This document shows, in pieces, positions 47,965 to 57,737 of a stretch of DNA of 64,000 bases. Location of the stretch: the NCBI GenBank assembly GCA_028284265.1, contig JANQRZ010000017.1, forward strand, positions 1 through 64,000, written 5' to 3'. The position numbers were made by a program, and so were the translations under genes. The first letter of the stretch is position 1; each line of letters opens with the position of its first letter. This DNA is from Rhodothermales bacterium (lineage in GTDB: Bacteria; Bacteroidota; Rhodothermia; Rhodothermales; JANQRZ01). The notes under the pieces were generated by a model that saw nothing but the letters and a program-made list of their open reading frames with translations, was not told where the DNA came from and made no database searches.

Positions 47965-49872
47965 CTATCGGTAGCCTGCGGCCTGCAACTCGAACAACTC
48001 GGCGTAGCGCCCCCCAGCGGCGAGCAGGTCCTCGTGCGTCCCGATCTCCTCCAACTGCCCGCCGCCGAGGACGAGGATGCGGTCGGCCATGCGAACCGTC
48101 GAGAAGCGGTGCGAGATGAGGACGGCGGACTTGCCCTCAGTGAGGTCCTTGAAGCGTTGGAAGACCTCGTATTCGGCACGGGCGTCGAGTGCGGCGGTCG
48201 GCTCATCCAAGATGAGAAGTTGAGCGTCGCGCATGTAAGCACGCCCGAGGGCGACCTTCTGCCACTCGCCGCCCGAAAGGTCCACGCCGGTCTTGAACCG
48301 ACGCCCGACGACCTGGTCGTAGCGCTCGGGCAGCTTCTCGATCACCGAGTCGGCGAGGCTTCGCTGGGCGGCGTCTTCGACGCGGGGCCGGTCCTCGCGC
48401 TCTTCGATTCGCCCGACCGCAATGTTCTCGGCAGCCGTCAGGTGGTAGCGGACGAAGTCTTGGAAGATGACGCCGATGTTGGCCCGCACGTCGGCGAGGT
48501 CGTAGTCGCGGAGGTCGTGTCCGTCGAGCAGGATGCGGCCCTCGTCGGGGTCGTAGAGCCGGGCGAGGAGTTTGACGAGCGTGGTCTTGCCTGCCCCGTT
48601 CTCGCCGACGAGTGCGAGTGCCTCGCCCGCCCGAAGCTCGAATGAGAGGTCGCGCAGAATCCACCGCTCGGAGCCGGGGTAGCGGAAGCCGACGCCCTCG
48701 AACCGGAACCCCTCGCGGACCCGGTCGGGGAACGGACGCGGGTTCTCGGGCGAGGCGACCTGCGGCGTGATCTCGAAGAACGAAAAGAGGTCGTCGAGGT
48801 AGAGCGCCTGCCCGGCGACGGTCGAGAAGCTGGTGAGCAGTCCTTCGAGCAGCGAGCGGAGACGACCGAACGACCCCGCGAGGAAGGTGAGGTCGCCGAT
48901 CGTGAAGTCGCCCCGGACGGTGCGGAAGACGATCACGGCGTAGGCGACGTAGTAGCCCAGTGAGCCGACAGCGGCGAGGACCGCGCCCCACCCGGCACGG
49001 CGGATGGCGAGCGTCCGGTTCGCCCGGTAGAAGGCATCGGCGAGGGTGCGGTAGCGCTCGGTCAGGAAGTCGTTGAGGCCGAAAATCTTGACCTCTTTCG
49101 CGGTCTCGTCGGACGCCCCAGTGTAGCGGAGATAGTCGAGCGTCCGCCGCTCCGGCGTCCATGCGTAGGTGAGCGAGTAGGACTGCGCGTTGAAGTGTGC
49201 CTCGCCGAGAAACGCCGGAACGAGCGCGAGCACCAAGAGCGCGATCAGCCACGGCGCGTAGACCACCAAGCCGACCCCGAAGGTGGCAATCGTGATGAGG
49301 TTCTGCGCTTGGTTGAACACTTGGCTCATCAGCACCATCCTGCCGGTTGTCTGGCGGCGTGCGCGTTCTAGCTTATCGTAGAAGTCGGCATCCTCGAAGT
49401 GGGCGAGATCGAGCGTCGCGGCGTGGGCCATGAGGCGCACGCTGGTCTCGTTCGTGAACAGGTCGCCGAGGAGGCCGTCAAGCAGCGCCACAGCGCGTCC
49501 GAGTGCGTCGGACAGGATCGCCAGCCCGAACTCGACGAGGAGGAGCGAGGTGAGCCGCAGACTCGGCTCGGTGTCGAACCACTGGCTGAGGGTGCCGACC
49601 GAGTACGACCCTGTCGTCAGCGTCACCACGTCGTCGATGATGAGCTTGCCGACGTAGAGCATCGCCACCGGCAGAATGGCCCGGACGAGGCGGATCACGA
49701 GGTTGCCCGCCGTCATCCACGGGCTGACGGCCCACACGAGCCGGAACAGCGGCGGGAGGTTGCGGAGCGCGCCGAACCGTTCGCGCAGCGACAGCGGTTC
49801 CTCGTTCGCTGCGCCATGCCGTCCGCGTGGGGCCGCTGACCTGTTCGATGATCCAACCGAAAACAACGCCAT
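47965..49872 (-). CDS. ABC transporter, fused membrane and ATPase domains
   Basis: The 635-residue half-transporter (ATG at 49872) has a membrane domain with about six helices (residues 35-370) and a C-terminal ATPase: Walker A VGENGAGKTTLVKLL, Q-loop IFQDFVRYH, signature DLSGGEWQKVALGRAY and Walker B LLILDEPTAALD with switch histidine in LISHRFSTV. It is a type IV (MsbA-like) exporter acting as a homodimer; the substrate is not predictable. The GTG at 49884 is an alternative start four codons earlier. Confidence 0.93.
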   Translation of the reverse strand: MALFSVGSSNRSAAPRGRHGAANEEPLSLRERFGALRNLPPLFRLVWAVSPWMTAGNLVIRLVRAILPVAMLYVGKLIIDDVVTLTTGSYSVGTLSQWFDTEPSLRLTSLLLVEFGLAILSDALGRAVALLDGLLGDLFTNETSVRLMAHAATLDLAHFEDADFYDKLERARRQTTGRMVLMSQVFNQAQNLITIATFGVGLVVYAPWLIALLVLALVPAFLGEAHFNAQSYSLTYAWTPERRTLDYLRYTGASDETAKEVKIFGLNDFLTERYRTLADAFYRANRTLAIRRAGWGAVLAAVGSLGYYVAYAVIVFRTVRGDFTIGDLTFLAGSFGRLRSLLEGLLTSFSTVAGQALYLDDLFSFFEITPQVASPENPRPFPDRVREGFRFEGVGFRYPGSERWILRDLSFELRAGEALALVGENGAGKTTLVKLLARLYDPDEGRILLDGHDLRDYDLADVRANIGVIFQDFVRYHLTAAENIAVGRIEEREDRPRVEDAAQRSLADSVIEKLPERYDQVVGRRFKTGVDLSGGEWQKVALGRAYMRDAQLLILDEPTAALDARAEYEVFQRFKDLTEGKSAVLISHRFSTVRMADRILVLGGGQLEEIGTHEDLLAAGGRYAELFELQAAGYR

Positions 49873-50014
49873 GCCCCGGCACACTCCGCACCCGGTACGA
49901 GGTTTCAGGAGGGGTCAGCTATGGGGTTCTCACGAGTTCATCACATCGGGCTGGGGGCGAAACCTGTGACGACAGGCCGCGTCAAGGCTTCTTACACCCA
50001 GATTCCTGCACGCC

Positions 50015-50953
50015 ATGCGTTTATTCGGCTACACCTTCCTGCTCGCTCTTCTGCTCCCGACGTTCGCGCTCGCCCAGAGCACGGCGACGTACCGCGTGAC
50101 CTTCGAGAGTGCTTGGAGCGCAGATACGCATCCTGACGGCTTCCCGCCGGACCCGCACTACTCGCCACTCATCGGCGCGGCGCACAACGAGGCGGCCTCG
50201 CTCTGGACCGTCGGTGGCCTTGCCTCGCCGGGGATCGAGCAGATGGCGGAGACCGGCGGCACGTCGCAGCTTCGCGGCGAGGTGGACGGCCTGATCGGTG
50301 AAGGCACGGCGCTTTCGGTTCTGTCGGGTGCAGGTATCGACTCGCCGGGTTCGACCTCTTTTACCTTTGATCTGACGGAGGACTACGCCCTCGTCTCGCT
50401 TGTCACGATGGTTGCGCCTAGCCCGGACTGGTTCGTTGGGGTCAGCGGATTGAATCTGCGCGAGGGTGGGGACTGGACCGAGGAGCGCGTCGTGGACCTG
50501 TTCGCGTACGACGCGGGCACCGACAGCGGCGAAGATTACACCTCGCCGAATCAGGACACCAATCCCGCTGAGCCGATCTTCCGCATCGAGGAGGCCCCGT
50601 TCGTGGTGAACAGCGAACTGGTACCGCTCGGAACATTCACCTTCCGGCTTCTCAGCACCGTCTCAAACGAAGAGGTAGTCCCCGTTTCTGCCTTCGCGCT
50701 CGACGCCCTCGCCCCGAACCCGGCCACCTCCCGCTCCGCGTTCCAACTCCACCTCGATCAGTCGCAGTCCGTGCGGATCGATGTGTTCGATATCCTCGGC
50801 CGCCGCATCGAGACACTGCATGAGGGCACGCTCGCAGCGGGTATCCATCCGTTTGCGCTCGACGTGAGCAGGCTGGCGCGAGGTCTCTACATGGTCCGCG
50901 CTCGCGGAGCCGAGGCACAGGTGACGCGCCGTCTCGTCGTGCAGGGACGATAG
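50015..50953 (+). CDS. Spondin-domain protein with T9SS sorting domain
   Basis: The 312-residue product has a signal peptide (MRLFGYTFLLALLLPTFALA), a spondin-N-like domain (about 22-220: YRVTFESAWSADTHPDGFPP, then HYSPLIGAAHNE, later APSPDWFVGVSGLNL) and a C-terminal T9SS type A sorting domain (about 230-312: DALAPNPATSRSAFQLHLD, then VFDILGRRIETLHEG). Spondin domains bind glycans or matrix in animals; in bacteria function is unknown. It should be surface exposed. Its stop codon directly abuts that of the convergent 1166-residue protein. Confidence 0.85.
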   Translation: MRLFGYTFLLALLLPTFALAQSTATYRVTFESAWSADTHPDGFPPDPHYSPLIGAAHNEAASLWTVGGLASPGIEQMAETGGTSQLRGEVDGLIGEGTALSVLSGAGIDSPGSTSFTFDLTEDYALVSLVTMVAPSPDWFVGVSGLNLREGGDWTEERVVDLFAYDAGTDSGEDYTSPNQDTNPAEPIFRIEEAPFVVNSELVPLGTFTFRLLSTVSNEEVVPVSAFALDALAPNPATSRSAFQLHLDQSQSVRIDVFDILGRRIETLHEGTLAAGIHPFALDVSRLARGLYMVRARGAEAQVTRRLVVQGR

Positions 50954-53900
50954 CTAGAACACCGCGCTGAGTTGGACGCGGACGTTGTGGATCACGGGGG
51001 CCTCGCTTGGTGCGCGGCCCTCGTAGTTCAGGCTCGCCCGGAGGAAGCGGTTGAGGGTGTACTGCCCGCTCACGCTCCACAGGTACGATACTCCTGCCCC
51101 GCGTCGCTCGGTGAGTTCGAACGCCGCCTGTCCGACCGTTGCGTCGCCGTCGAGGCGCACGTCGGCGCGCTCGCCTTGGAGAAAGAGCTGGAGCCGGTTG
51201 GCCGCTGCGAAGCGGGCGCGGACAGGGAGGATGAGGATGCGCGCTACATTCGTCTCGCCGCTCACGTCGCGGTTGCGGGCGTAGCGGACGCCGCCAGTCA
51301 GCGAAACGCCCCGGCTGAACCGCCATGTTGCCTCCGGCTCCACTTCGACGCCTCGAATGTCGAACCGCCGCGAGGCGAAGGGACTGTCGGACTCATTGCG
51401 TTCCAGCGCGCCGCGTAGCTCGCCGCTGAGGGGACCAGTGATTACGGCGCGAGCTTCTGCCTCGATGCCTTGGATGCGTCGTCGCTCCAAGCCCGTGGCG
51501 AGGCGGTTCGTGCTGCGGAGGTGCTGGCCGAAAAGCCGCCCGCCGTAGCGCGGCTCGCCCCGGAAGAACGCAAACTCCTGCCCGACGCGGAAGCGCCCGT
51601 TGAGCGTCGTGACCTCATCCTGAAGCACGCCGGGGTCGAGGAGGTAGACGCGGGTGAGGTCGGCCTCTTCGCTCTTCTCCTGCACGTCGAGCGTCGTGAG
51701 GGAGGTGACCTTCGACAAGACGCTCCGCCAGCCGGTCGCGTCGTCACCGAACAGGCGGGATGGATCGAGGCGGAGCCGGAAGCGGCCCTGCACGCCGATG
51801 GTTGGGATCAACTCGTCGCCGGGGACGAAGGTGCGGACGTACTGGCCTTCGAGCGGCGTGACCTCCTCGCGGAACTCGTCGAGTTGTTGCACTCCGTCGC
51901 CGTTGGCGTCCTCCCACACGTACTCACCCAACTCCGGACCGACGAGCAGGTAGATTTCTTGGAGCACCGGCGAGCGCTCGGTCTGCGCTTCGTAGACGGT
52001 GTTAAGTTCGACAGCGCGGGCGAGCGGGGTCCAGCGGTTCGTCCACCGGAGGACGAGGCTTTCGTTATCGCCGAAGCCGGTTTGCTCGAACGCCTCGGTC
52101 GCTTCGCGGAGGCGGTAGGCGATCTGCGCCTCGGTGGTGTACGTCGCCGACGGGCGGAAGCGGAGGTCGGTCTGGGCCGTGGTGATGGTGGCAGCGTCGG
52201 CGAACGATCCGGCGAGCGGCTGCTCCTCGTCGCGCCATTCGACGGACGCTCCAGCGGTGAGGGTCGGGCTGCTCCACGCGAGGCCGGGGCGGACCTCGGT
52301 GAAGGCGATGGCGTCCACCACAAGGCTGTCGGTGCCGAGCGCCTGCTGGTCCCGCCGCTCCTGCTCGACCTCGACAAACGGGATGAGTCGATCACCGAGC
52401 AGCGGGTAGTCGAGCCGTCCGCGTTGCCGGAGCCAGCGCCCCTCTTCGCGTGCAAAGCCGTTTTCGGAATCCACGACATCGAGCCGGTACGACAGCCCTG
52501 GCCACCGTTCGCGCTGGAACGCTGCGTCGAGTCCTCCGCGCTGCCCGTCGAACAAGTCGCCGAGTTCGATCCGCCCAGCCTCGACTTGAACGAAGGTGTT
52601 ATCGCCACTCGCCCAGCGGACGAACCCCTCGGCGGTCGTCTCGGCGAGGGTGTCGATCCCGACGAACCCCGACCCCGCTTGCGCGAGGTTCCAGGTCCGG
52701 TTGAACTCGACGGGCCGGATGCGGCTGAACGGTCGGAAGGCAGCGCCCTTCTGCCGGACGACGACCTCGGCGGACAGTGCGCCCGCGTCGAGGTCGCCGA
52801 AGCGGAGCGGCGTCGGCTGGAGTCGGAGGCCGCCGTACCCTGCGCTACCACCCTCACCGCCGAGGGCGTCGAGGCTGTTCGGGTCGCTGGTCGAGCGGGC
52901 GATCTCGCCAAAGACTTCGAGGCCGGGCAGCGGCTCGACGCTCGCTTGCAGGTCGAGGACTTGCTGGAGGGTTGGTTTGGGGAGGAGGCGAAGCGGGACG
53001 TAGTCGCCGCCCGTCGGGCCGACCCATTCGTAGAGGATGCCGTTGACGGCGCGGCCCGCCCGGCGGTAGTCACCGGTGCCCGGCTCGACGCGGGAGAAGC
53101 GGACGCGGAAGACGGAGTCGGCCTCGGCGGTGGCGGGGACAAAGATCGAGAAGGTCTGACCGTCGAGGAGCGTGTCCTGCCGGGCGTAGAGCACGAACGG
53201 GCTTTCGGGATCGAACGGCACTGGCTCGGCCCCGGAGCGTACGGCTGGGTCGAGGCCCGAGGCTTCGATCAGGTCGAGGTCGGCCTCGGTCAGCCCCAAC
53301 TCATCGGCGAAAGCGGCCCCGTCGGACTCGCGCAGGAGCGTGCCACGGACGCGGAGGCGCTCGGTCCCATCGTCCCGCGCCCACAGCCGCGCCTCGGCCT
53401 CGGTCCCGATGACCGTCCGGGTGAACTCGCTCGTGGTGTACTCGAAGTCGACCGTGATCCGGTGCTCGGCGGTGATGAGGCGGCGCGGGGTGAACGTGAC
53501 CTCGCCCGTCGCGTAGTCAATCACATAGTCATTCGCTTCGCCGCGCGTGAGGAGTTGCCCGTCGAGGTACACCCGCTCCGACCCGGCGATGACGATGATG
53601 AATTGCTCGCCGTCACGCCCGAGGAGGCGGTACGGTCCCTGCACGCCTTCAAGGGCGGGGAGGTCTTGGCTCTGGAACAGCCCGCGTGCCGTCGCTCCGG
53701 CGAGGGTGCCGCTGAAGACCGAGGAGGCATTGGCGCTGATAGCTGCGCCTTGGAGCTTGCGGACGTAGGGTGCGAACTCGGTCCCGGTGAAGGCGAGGTC
53801 GATGTCGCCGAGGCGGGCCTGCCCGCGCCGCGTGTCGAGTTGGACGTAGACCCGGTCGAAGTCGGAGAGCCGTTGCGTGGTACCCTCGGGCTGGATGGGT

Positions 53901-54454
53901 GTGTTCTCATCGGTGAGGACGGCCTGCACCTCGACGCCATCGGCGACCTCGCCCGACAATTCCATCCGCAAGCCGGACTCAATCGACACATCGCGCCGGT
54001 TGCCCGCGACGATCCCGCGTGAGATCGAGCCGCGCCGCCTCAACCGGGACGTGGTTCCGAAGAGCGGCTCGTCATCTCGCTCGCGTGCTGCTTCGACCAC
54101 CCGCCGCCGCCCGAGGGTGTCTGTCTCTCCGATGCGTCGCCGGGCAATGGGTTGGTCAAACTCCGCGAGCGGCAGCGTCCGGTAGACCGCGACGAGGATG
54201 GACGAGATCTGGGGCGGTGGATCGAGCCGAAGCGTGAGGTCGCCGGTGCGTGCGTTGAGGGTATAGGCCGTCGAGTCGAGCGCCGTGCCGTCGAGCCGGA
54301 GCGTGAGCGTCTGGGGCAAGACGAACGGGCGGAGGGCGAGCGGTTGCCTGAGGTCGAGTGTGTCGCGGAATGCGCCGAGGTCGTCGTCCACCGGCTGTGC
54401 CAGCGCGGGCGCACAGGCGAGCACGAGGAGGAGCAGGACGAGTTGGCGGGGCAT
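50954..54454 (-). CDS. Large predicted outer-membrane/envelope protein of unknown function (1166 aa)
   Basis: From the ATG at 54454 the product begins with signal peptide MPRQLVLLLLVLACAPALA. The N-terminal 300 residues hold a block around SISRGIVAGNRRDVSIESGL, then GEVADGVEVQAVLTDENTPI and DRVYVQLDTRRGQARLGDID, seen in large envelope proteins of Bacteroidota and Chlorobiota. Residues ~450-1166 alternate between beta strands and turns with many Arg/Thr/Tyr, as in a large barrel; the C-terminus ends VIHNVRVQLSAVF with terminal Phe, typical of outer-membrane insertion. I do not know a function. An upstream extension to 54619 overlaps a dispersed repeat and is rejected. Confidence 0.82.
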   Translation of the reverse strand: MPRQLVLLLLVLACAPALAQPVDDDLGAFRDTLDLRQPLALRPFVLPQTLTLRLDGTALDSTAYTLNARTGDLTLRLDPPPQISSILVAVYRTLPLAEFDQPIARRRIGETDTLGRRRVVEAARERDDEPLFGTTSRLRRRGSISRGIVAGNRRDVSIESGLRMELSGEVADGVEVQAVLTDENTPIQPEGTTQRLSDFDRVYVQLDTRRGQARLGDIDLAFTGTEFAPYVRKLQGAAISANASSVFSGTLAGATARGLFQSQDLPALEGVQGPYRLLGRDGEQFIIVIAGSERVYLDGQLLTRGEANDYVIDYATGEVTFTPRRLITAEHRITVDFEYTTSEFTRTVIGTEAEARLWARDDGTERLRVRGTLLRESDGAAFADELGLTEADLDLIEASGLDPAVRSGAEPVPFDPESPFVLYARQDTLLDGQTFSIFVPATAEADSVFRVRFSRVEPGTGDYRRAGRAVNGILYEWVGPTGGDYVPLRLLPKPTLQQVLDLQASVEPLPGLEVFGEIARSTSDPNSLDALGGEGGSAGYGGLRLQPTPLRFGDLDAGALSAEVVVRQKGAAFRPFSRIRPVEFNRTWNLAQAGSGFVGIDTLAETTAEGFVRWASGDNTFVQVEAGRIELGDLFDGQRGGLDAAFQRERWPGLSYRLDVVDSENGFAREEGRWLRQRGRLDYPLLGDRLIPFVEVEQERRDQQALGTDSLVVDAIAFTEVRPGLAWSSPTLTAGASVEWRDEEQPLAGSFADAATITTAQTDLRFRPSATYTTEAQIAYRLREATEAFEQTGFGDNESLVLRWTNRWTPLARAVELNTVYEAQTERSPVLQEIYLLVGPELGEYVWEDANGDGVQQLDEFREEVTPLEGQYVRTFVPGDELIPTIGVQGRFRLRLDPSRLFGDDATGWRSVLSKVTSLTTLDVQEKSEEADLTRVYLLDPGVLQDEVTTLNGRFRVGQEFAFFRGEPRYGGRLFGQHLRSTNRLATGLERRRIQGIEAEARAVITGPLSGELRGALERNESDSPFASRRFDIRGVEVEPEATWRFSRGVSLTGGVRYARNRDVSGETNVARILILPVRARFAAANRLQLFLQGERADVRLDGDATVGQAAFELTERRGAGVSYLWSVSGQYTLNRFLRASLNYEGRAPSEAPVIHNVRVQLSAVF

Positions 54455-54572
54455 CGGTCGTTGGCCGCGAGCGTGCGGACAGAAAGGCAGGAAGTAACGA
54501 ACGACCGGGTCAGCTCCTCGATTGTTGGCAGAGGGCGCTAATCTAGCCTCTCTGTGCGGCACGGGCAAGGCA

Positions 54573-54660
54573 GACCCCCTGCGTTTCTCGTTGCCACTCG
54601 AAACGCTGTCCCCCTTCAAGGGGGACAGTTTCCGAAACGACGTGAAGGAAACAGGGGGTC
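54573..54660. repeat. Dispersed palindromic repeat bounded by GACCCCC/GGGGGTC, copy 2
   Basis: Starts GACCCCCTG (54573-54581), centre GTCCCCCTTCAAGGGGGAC (54608-54626), ends CAGGGGGTC at 54660. On the minus strand it runs on from the csaA stop codon (GCGTGACCCCC), the same junction as ppx and copy 1. Confidence 0.78.
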
Positions 54661-54994
54661 ACGCGATCCGAGTGCCGTCGGCGACGGAGTGTGTCGGAAT
54701 GAGCAGGGTGGTACCCGCTGTCTCGTCCATCACGCCGAGGATCAGTACCTCGGACTTGACGCCTGCGATCCGCTTCGGCGGGAAGTTGACCACCGCGATG
54801 ACTTGAAGACCTACGATCTCTTCCGGCGCATACCGCTCTGTAAGCTGCGCCGAACTCGTCTTCGTACCGAGGGGTCCGAGATCGACCGTCAGCACGTAGG
54901 CCGGAACCCGCGCCTTCGCGTTCACCTCAGCGTGCCGCACCGTACCGACGCGGAGGTCCACCTTGGCGAAGTCGTTGTAGGTAATCTCAATCAT
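54659..54994 (-). CDS. csaA: tRNA-binding protein CsaA
   Basis: A 111-residue OB-fold protein with the family blocks DFAKVDLRVGTV, KARVPAYVLTVDLGPLGTKT, SSAQLTERYAPEEIVGLQVI and VVNFPPKRIAGVKSEVLILG. CsaA binds tRNA-like structures and can act as an export-related chaperone. It overlaps the upstream propeller lipoprotein gene by 4 bp. Its stop codon (54659-54661) is shared with the dispersed repeat at 54573-54660. Confidence 0.93.
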   Translation of the reverse strand: MIEITYNDFAKVDLRVGTVRHAEVNAKARVPAYVLTVDLGPLGTKTSSAQLTERYAPEEIVGLQVIAVVNFPPKRIAGVKSEVLILGVMDETAGTTLLIPTHSVADGTRIA

Positions 54995-55926
54995 CGGAGG
55001 GCGGTTTGGTAAAGCCGGGTGGCAGTGAGTAGCGTGAGACCGTCCTCGGCTCCGGCGACACCGCCGAGCGGTTCAGGGAGATCGAAGGCGAGCACGCGGC
55101 GCTGGCGTCCATCGAGGCCGTAGACGAGGATGTGGCGCGGCAGCACGAGCACGAGCCGGTCGCCGACGATCGCGACGGTGCGAATGTCCCGTGCCACGCC
55201 ATCGGCGATGCGGCGGAGGTACGACCCGAAGGCGTCATAGACGAGCACGGCAGCGTGGCCCCGGTCGGCGACGAACAGGCGTCCGTCGGGGCCGAGGGCG
55301 AGACCGACCGGCTCCCGAAGCGTCCCGTCGCCCGCCTCCAGTCCGCCTACGATATGTACCGACCGGTCTTGGTCACCCCACCGAAGCACGACGCCCCGGA
55401 GTTCCTCGACGGCGAACAATTCGCCTGTGACGGCTGAGGCGACCGCGATGGGACGACCGCCGCCGGTCTCGGCATCGTCGCCATCATCAGCCACGCCAAA
55501 GCGCCCCGAGCGTGGGAGGTCGGTCTCGTCAAGGTTCGACGGCACGCGGAGGGTTTCGAGCAGGCGGTCATCGTTCGAGAAGCGCTGAATCCGCCCATTG
55601 CCCGCATCGGCGATGGTGAGTACAAGGCCGTTCGTCGGGTCTACGTCTGCCGGGTCGAGGAGGGCATAGTCCCCCGTGCCTGGTCCCCCAAGGCGGTTCA
55701 GCGGCAGCCCCTCCGGCGTGAGTGTCACGACCGTCGCCGCTCCGGCGTCCGCGATGTAGAGCCGTCCCGCTGGGTCCGATGCGAGCGCCCTAGCGTCTTC
55801 AAAGACCGGCCCGAACGGCTGCGCGTCGAGCGTATCGCCTACCAGCATCGGGCCAGCCGATTCCGGCGGACGAGCAGCGCACCCGGCGAGCAGAAGGGCA
55901 AGCGTCAGGTAGCGGGCAGATGTCAC
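54991..55926 (-). CDS. NHL-type beta-propeller lipoprotein
   Basis: The 311-residue product has a lipoprotein signal (LALLLAGC, Cys near 16) and NHL-like propeller blades: ALASDPAGRLYIADAGAATV, VLTIADAGNGRIQRFSNDDR and GLALGPDGRLFVADRGHAAV. It is probably a membrane-anchored binding or sensing protein. It overlaps csaA and the upstream lipoprotein gene by 4 bp each, so the three genes are translated together. Confidence 0.85.
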   Translation of the reverse strand: MTSARYLTLALLLAGCAARPPESAGPMLVGDTLDAQPFGPVFEDARALASDPAGRLYIADAGAATVVTLTPEGLPLNRLGGPGTGDYALLDPADVDPTNGLVLTIADAGNGRIQRFSNDDRLLETLRVPSNLDETDLPRSGRFGVADDGDDAETGGGRPIAVASAVTGELFAVEELRGVVLRWGDQDRSVHIVGGLEAGDGTLREPVGLALGPDGRLFVADRGHAAVLVYDAFGSYLRRIADGVARDIRTVAIVGDRLVLVLPRHILVYGLDGRQRRVLAFDLPEPLGGVAGAEDGLTLLTATRLYQTALR

Positions 55927-56420
55927 CGCATCAGACGGCGCATCTCCAGCGTCGCGGTCATGGGCATATCGCCCTCGCCATCGAGGCCGGGGTAGGGCTG
56001 GAGGAGGAGGAGGGCCGCTACGAAGCGGTCGGCCCGCTCGAACTGGTAGCGCTCCATGTCCTGCACTTCCATCACGCCGCCGTTGATTTTTAGGGTGAAA
56101 GGAATGTCATCACGCTCGGTTTCGAGCAGCGTGAACCGGGCGGTAGCTTCACCTGCCTGCACGCAGTTCACGTTGGCCGGACAGCGGTTGTCGGATGAGA
56201 CTTCGTCGAAGCGGATCGTCGCTCCGTCTTCAGCGAGACGAACGGTCTCGCCCGCCTCGATGGCAAACGGCTCGTCGAGTGCGACCTGCCTCGGTTCGTC
56301 GCCTCGTGTGGATTCATCGTCCATCATCTCGTCCGCGTCCATCATTGGTTCATCGCGGGGCGGATTGGAGCAGGCTCCGGCGGTGAGGATGAGGGCGAGG
56401 AGCAGGAGAGCAAAGCGCAT
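55923..56420 (-). CDS. Hypothetical lipoprotein
   Basis: The 165-residue product has a lipoprotein signal (LALILTAGAC) and an acidic Met/Asp-rich spacer, then a globular domain with a Cys pair in SDNRCPANVNCVQAGEATAR. Small periplasmic lipoproteins with this RCPxxxxCxxAG pattern are common in Bacteroidota; function unknown. It is the first gene of the three-gene operon with the propeller lipoprotein and csaA. Confidence 0.78.
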   Translation of the reverse strand: MRFALLLLALILTAGACSNPPRDEPMMDADEMMDDESTRGDEPRQVALDEPFAIEAGETVRLAEDGATIRFDEVSSDNRCPANVNCVQAGEATARFTLLETERDDIPFTLKINGGVMEVQDMERYQFERADRFVAALLLLQPYPGLDGEGDMPMTATLEMRRLMR

Positions 56421-56453
56421 GGGAGGCAGAGAGCTTGGAGGAGAGAGACCTCC

Positions 56454-57458
56454 TCAAACTAGCACTGCCGGTTCTAAAGTAGGAGCGCTTGGGCGACTCG
56501 CCGACGCGAGCGGCATCAGGCCGTCGTCGTAGAACTCAACCTCGAAGTATTCGAGCACGGCCTTCATACGCGCGACTTGCTCACTGCTGAACTGCTTTTG
56601 CCACTTCTGGAGTTGAGCCTCAACGCCTTGAAGGAAGGTGGCTTCGTTGGTGGTAGCGCTCGCCTGCCGGAGTTGGTGCTCGATTCCCGCGGGCATGGAC
56701 GTATTCCACCGGCTCATAATGCGTTCGAGGTTGTCGGCAGGGTTGAGCAGCAGGTGCTCGTAGTGGACGGTGATCCAGCGCTTGTCATTGTCGGGATGGC
56801 GAAGCGTGGGAAGCGTCGTCTGGCACCACTGCGCGAGGAGTACCTCCTCGGTAGTTTCTAGCGTCTGGAGGAAGTCCGCGTGTTCGTGATAGGCATCATT
56901 GAACCGGCCGACCGGCGGTGAGCCGAACCCACGCCATTGCGACGGCGGCTTGTTTCCCCGGAACTGGAAATAGAGAAGCTGCGAGGCGGCGACCGCGAAG
57001 GGGTGCCGGACGAGCAGAATGGGCGGTCGCCGAAATGCAAACTGGTCGGTCAGCCAAGGGAGCAGCGCGTTTCCACGGACGAACTTGACCAGCAGCCGCT
57101 CGGCTTGGGCGAATTCCCGCCACCCGGACTTCTGGCAGGTCCAGGGGTTCATGATCTTCCCGCTTAGGAGTTGCTCAAAGGCGTCATGGGTCTCCTCCCA
57201 AGTGGCATCTTGCGGGATGTGCTGTCGCCACTGGAAGCCAATATCGCGGAAGGCAGGCACCTTCCGAAGGTGGAGCGGCTCCCACACGATGGCCGTGCGG
57301 GGGATACGGTGGAGCAACTCCGTAATCCATGTGCTACCGCCCCGTGGATCGCTGAAGACTAGGAGCGCATCCTCCGGGCGGAAGTTGTTCCGGCGGGCGG
57401 TGCGGCGAAGCTGGAGGTCGGTATAGTGCTGTCGGGCACGTCGGAGATAGGAGCGCAT
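56454..57458 (-). CDS. Sulfotransferase-domain protein, paralogue A
   Basis: The 334-residue product has the PAPS-binding 5' loop in FSDPRGGSTWITELLHRIP (near 35-53) and the 3'-phosphate motif RHPFAVAASQ (near 152-161). It would transfer sulfate from PAPS to a carbohydrate or other acceptor. No signal peptide. It is clearly related to the next gene (57738-58703), sharing long blocks such as WEPLHLRKVPAF and AERLLVKFVRGNALLPWL, so the pair arose by tandem duplication. Confidence 0.88.
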   Translation of the reverse strand: MRSYLRRARQHYTDLQLRRTARRNNFRPEDALLVFSDPRGGSTWITELLHRIPRTAIVWEPLHLRKVPAFRDIGFQWRQHIPQDATWEETHDAFEQLLSGKIMNPWTCQKSGWREFAQAERLLVKFVRGNALLPWLTDQFAFRRPPILLVRHPFAVAASQLLYFQFRGNKPPSQWRGFGSPPVGRFNDAYHEHADFLQTLETTEEVLLAQWCQTTLPTLRHPDNDKRWITVHYEHLLLNPADNLERIMSRWNTSMPAGIEHQLRQASATTNEATFLQGVEAQLQKWQKQFSSEQVARMKAVLEYFEVEFYDDGLMPLASASRPSAPTLEPAVLV

Positions 57459-57737
57459 AGAAGGGAGACGAGGCTGAAGGCATAGAATAGGGCCGAAGCG
57501 CGGGGAGCACTATCGTCGCTTGATATTCTCGTGGGGATATGAGAGACAGGGAGGAATTGAGTTTTCACAGCCCTGTTCGCAACGTGAGGTGATGCCGTTG
57601 GCATGTCGCGACGTGCATGGCTTGTTGTACAGCCAGTTCCCGGTCTGTTATGAACTGTGGGGACCATGGGAATCGCTACGGTACCCCCAAAACACATGGC
57701 AGCGAGGTTTGGTCCCGGAACCGGGGAGCGAAATCCC

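Noticed and set aside
50951-50956. Overlapping or missing terminator between spondin and envelope genes
   Set aside because: Stops simply abut (TAGCTA); no hairpin is visible, so no terminator is claimed.
51470-54022. 850-codon plus-strand frame opposite the 1166-aa envelope protein
   Set aside because: No motif or signal peptide; antisense to a gene with signal peptide and conserved blocks; typical for high-GC DNA.
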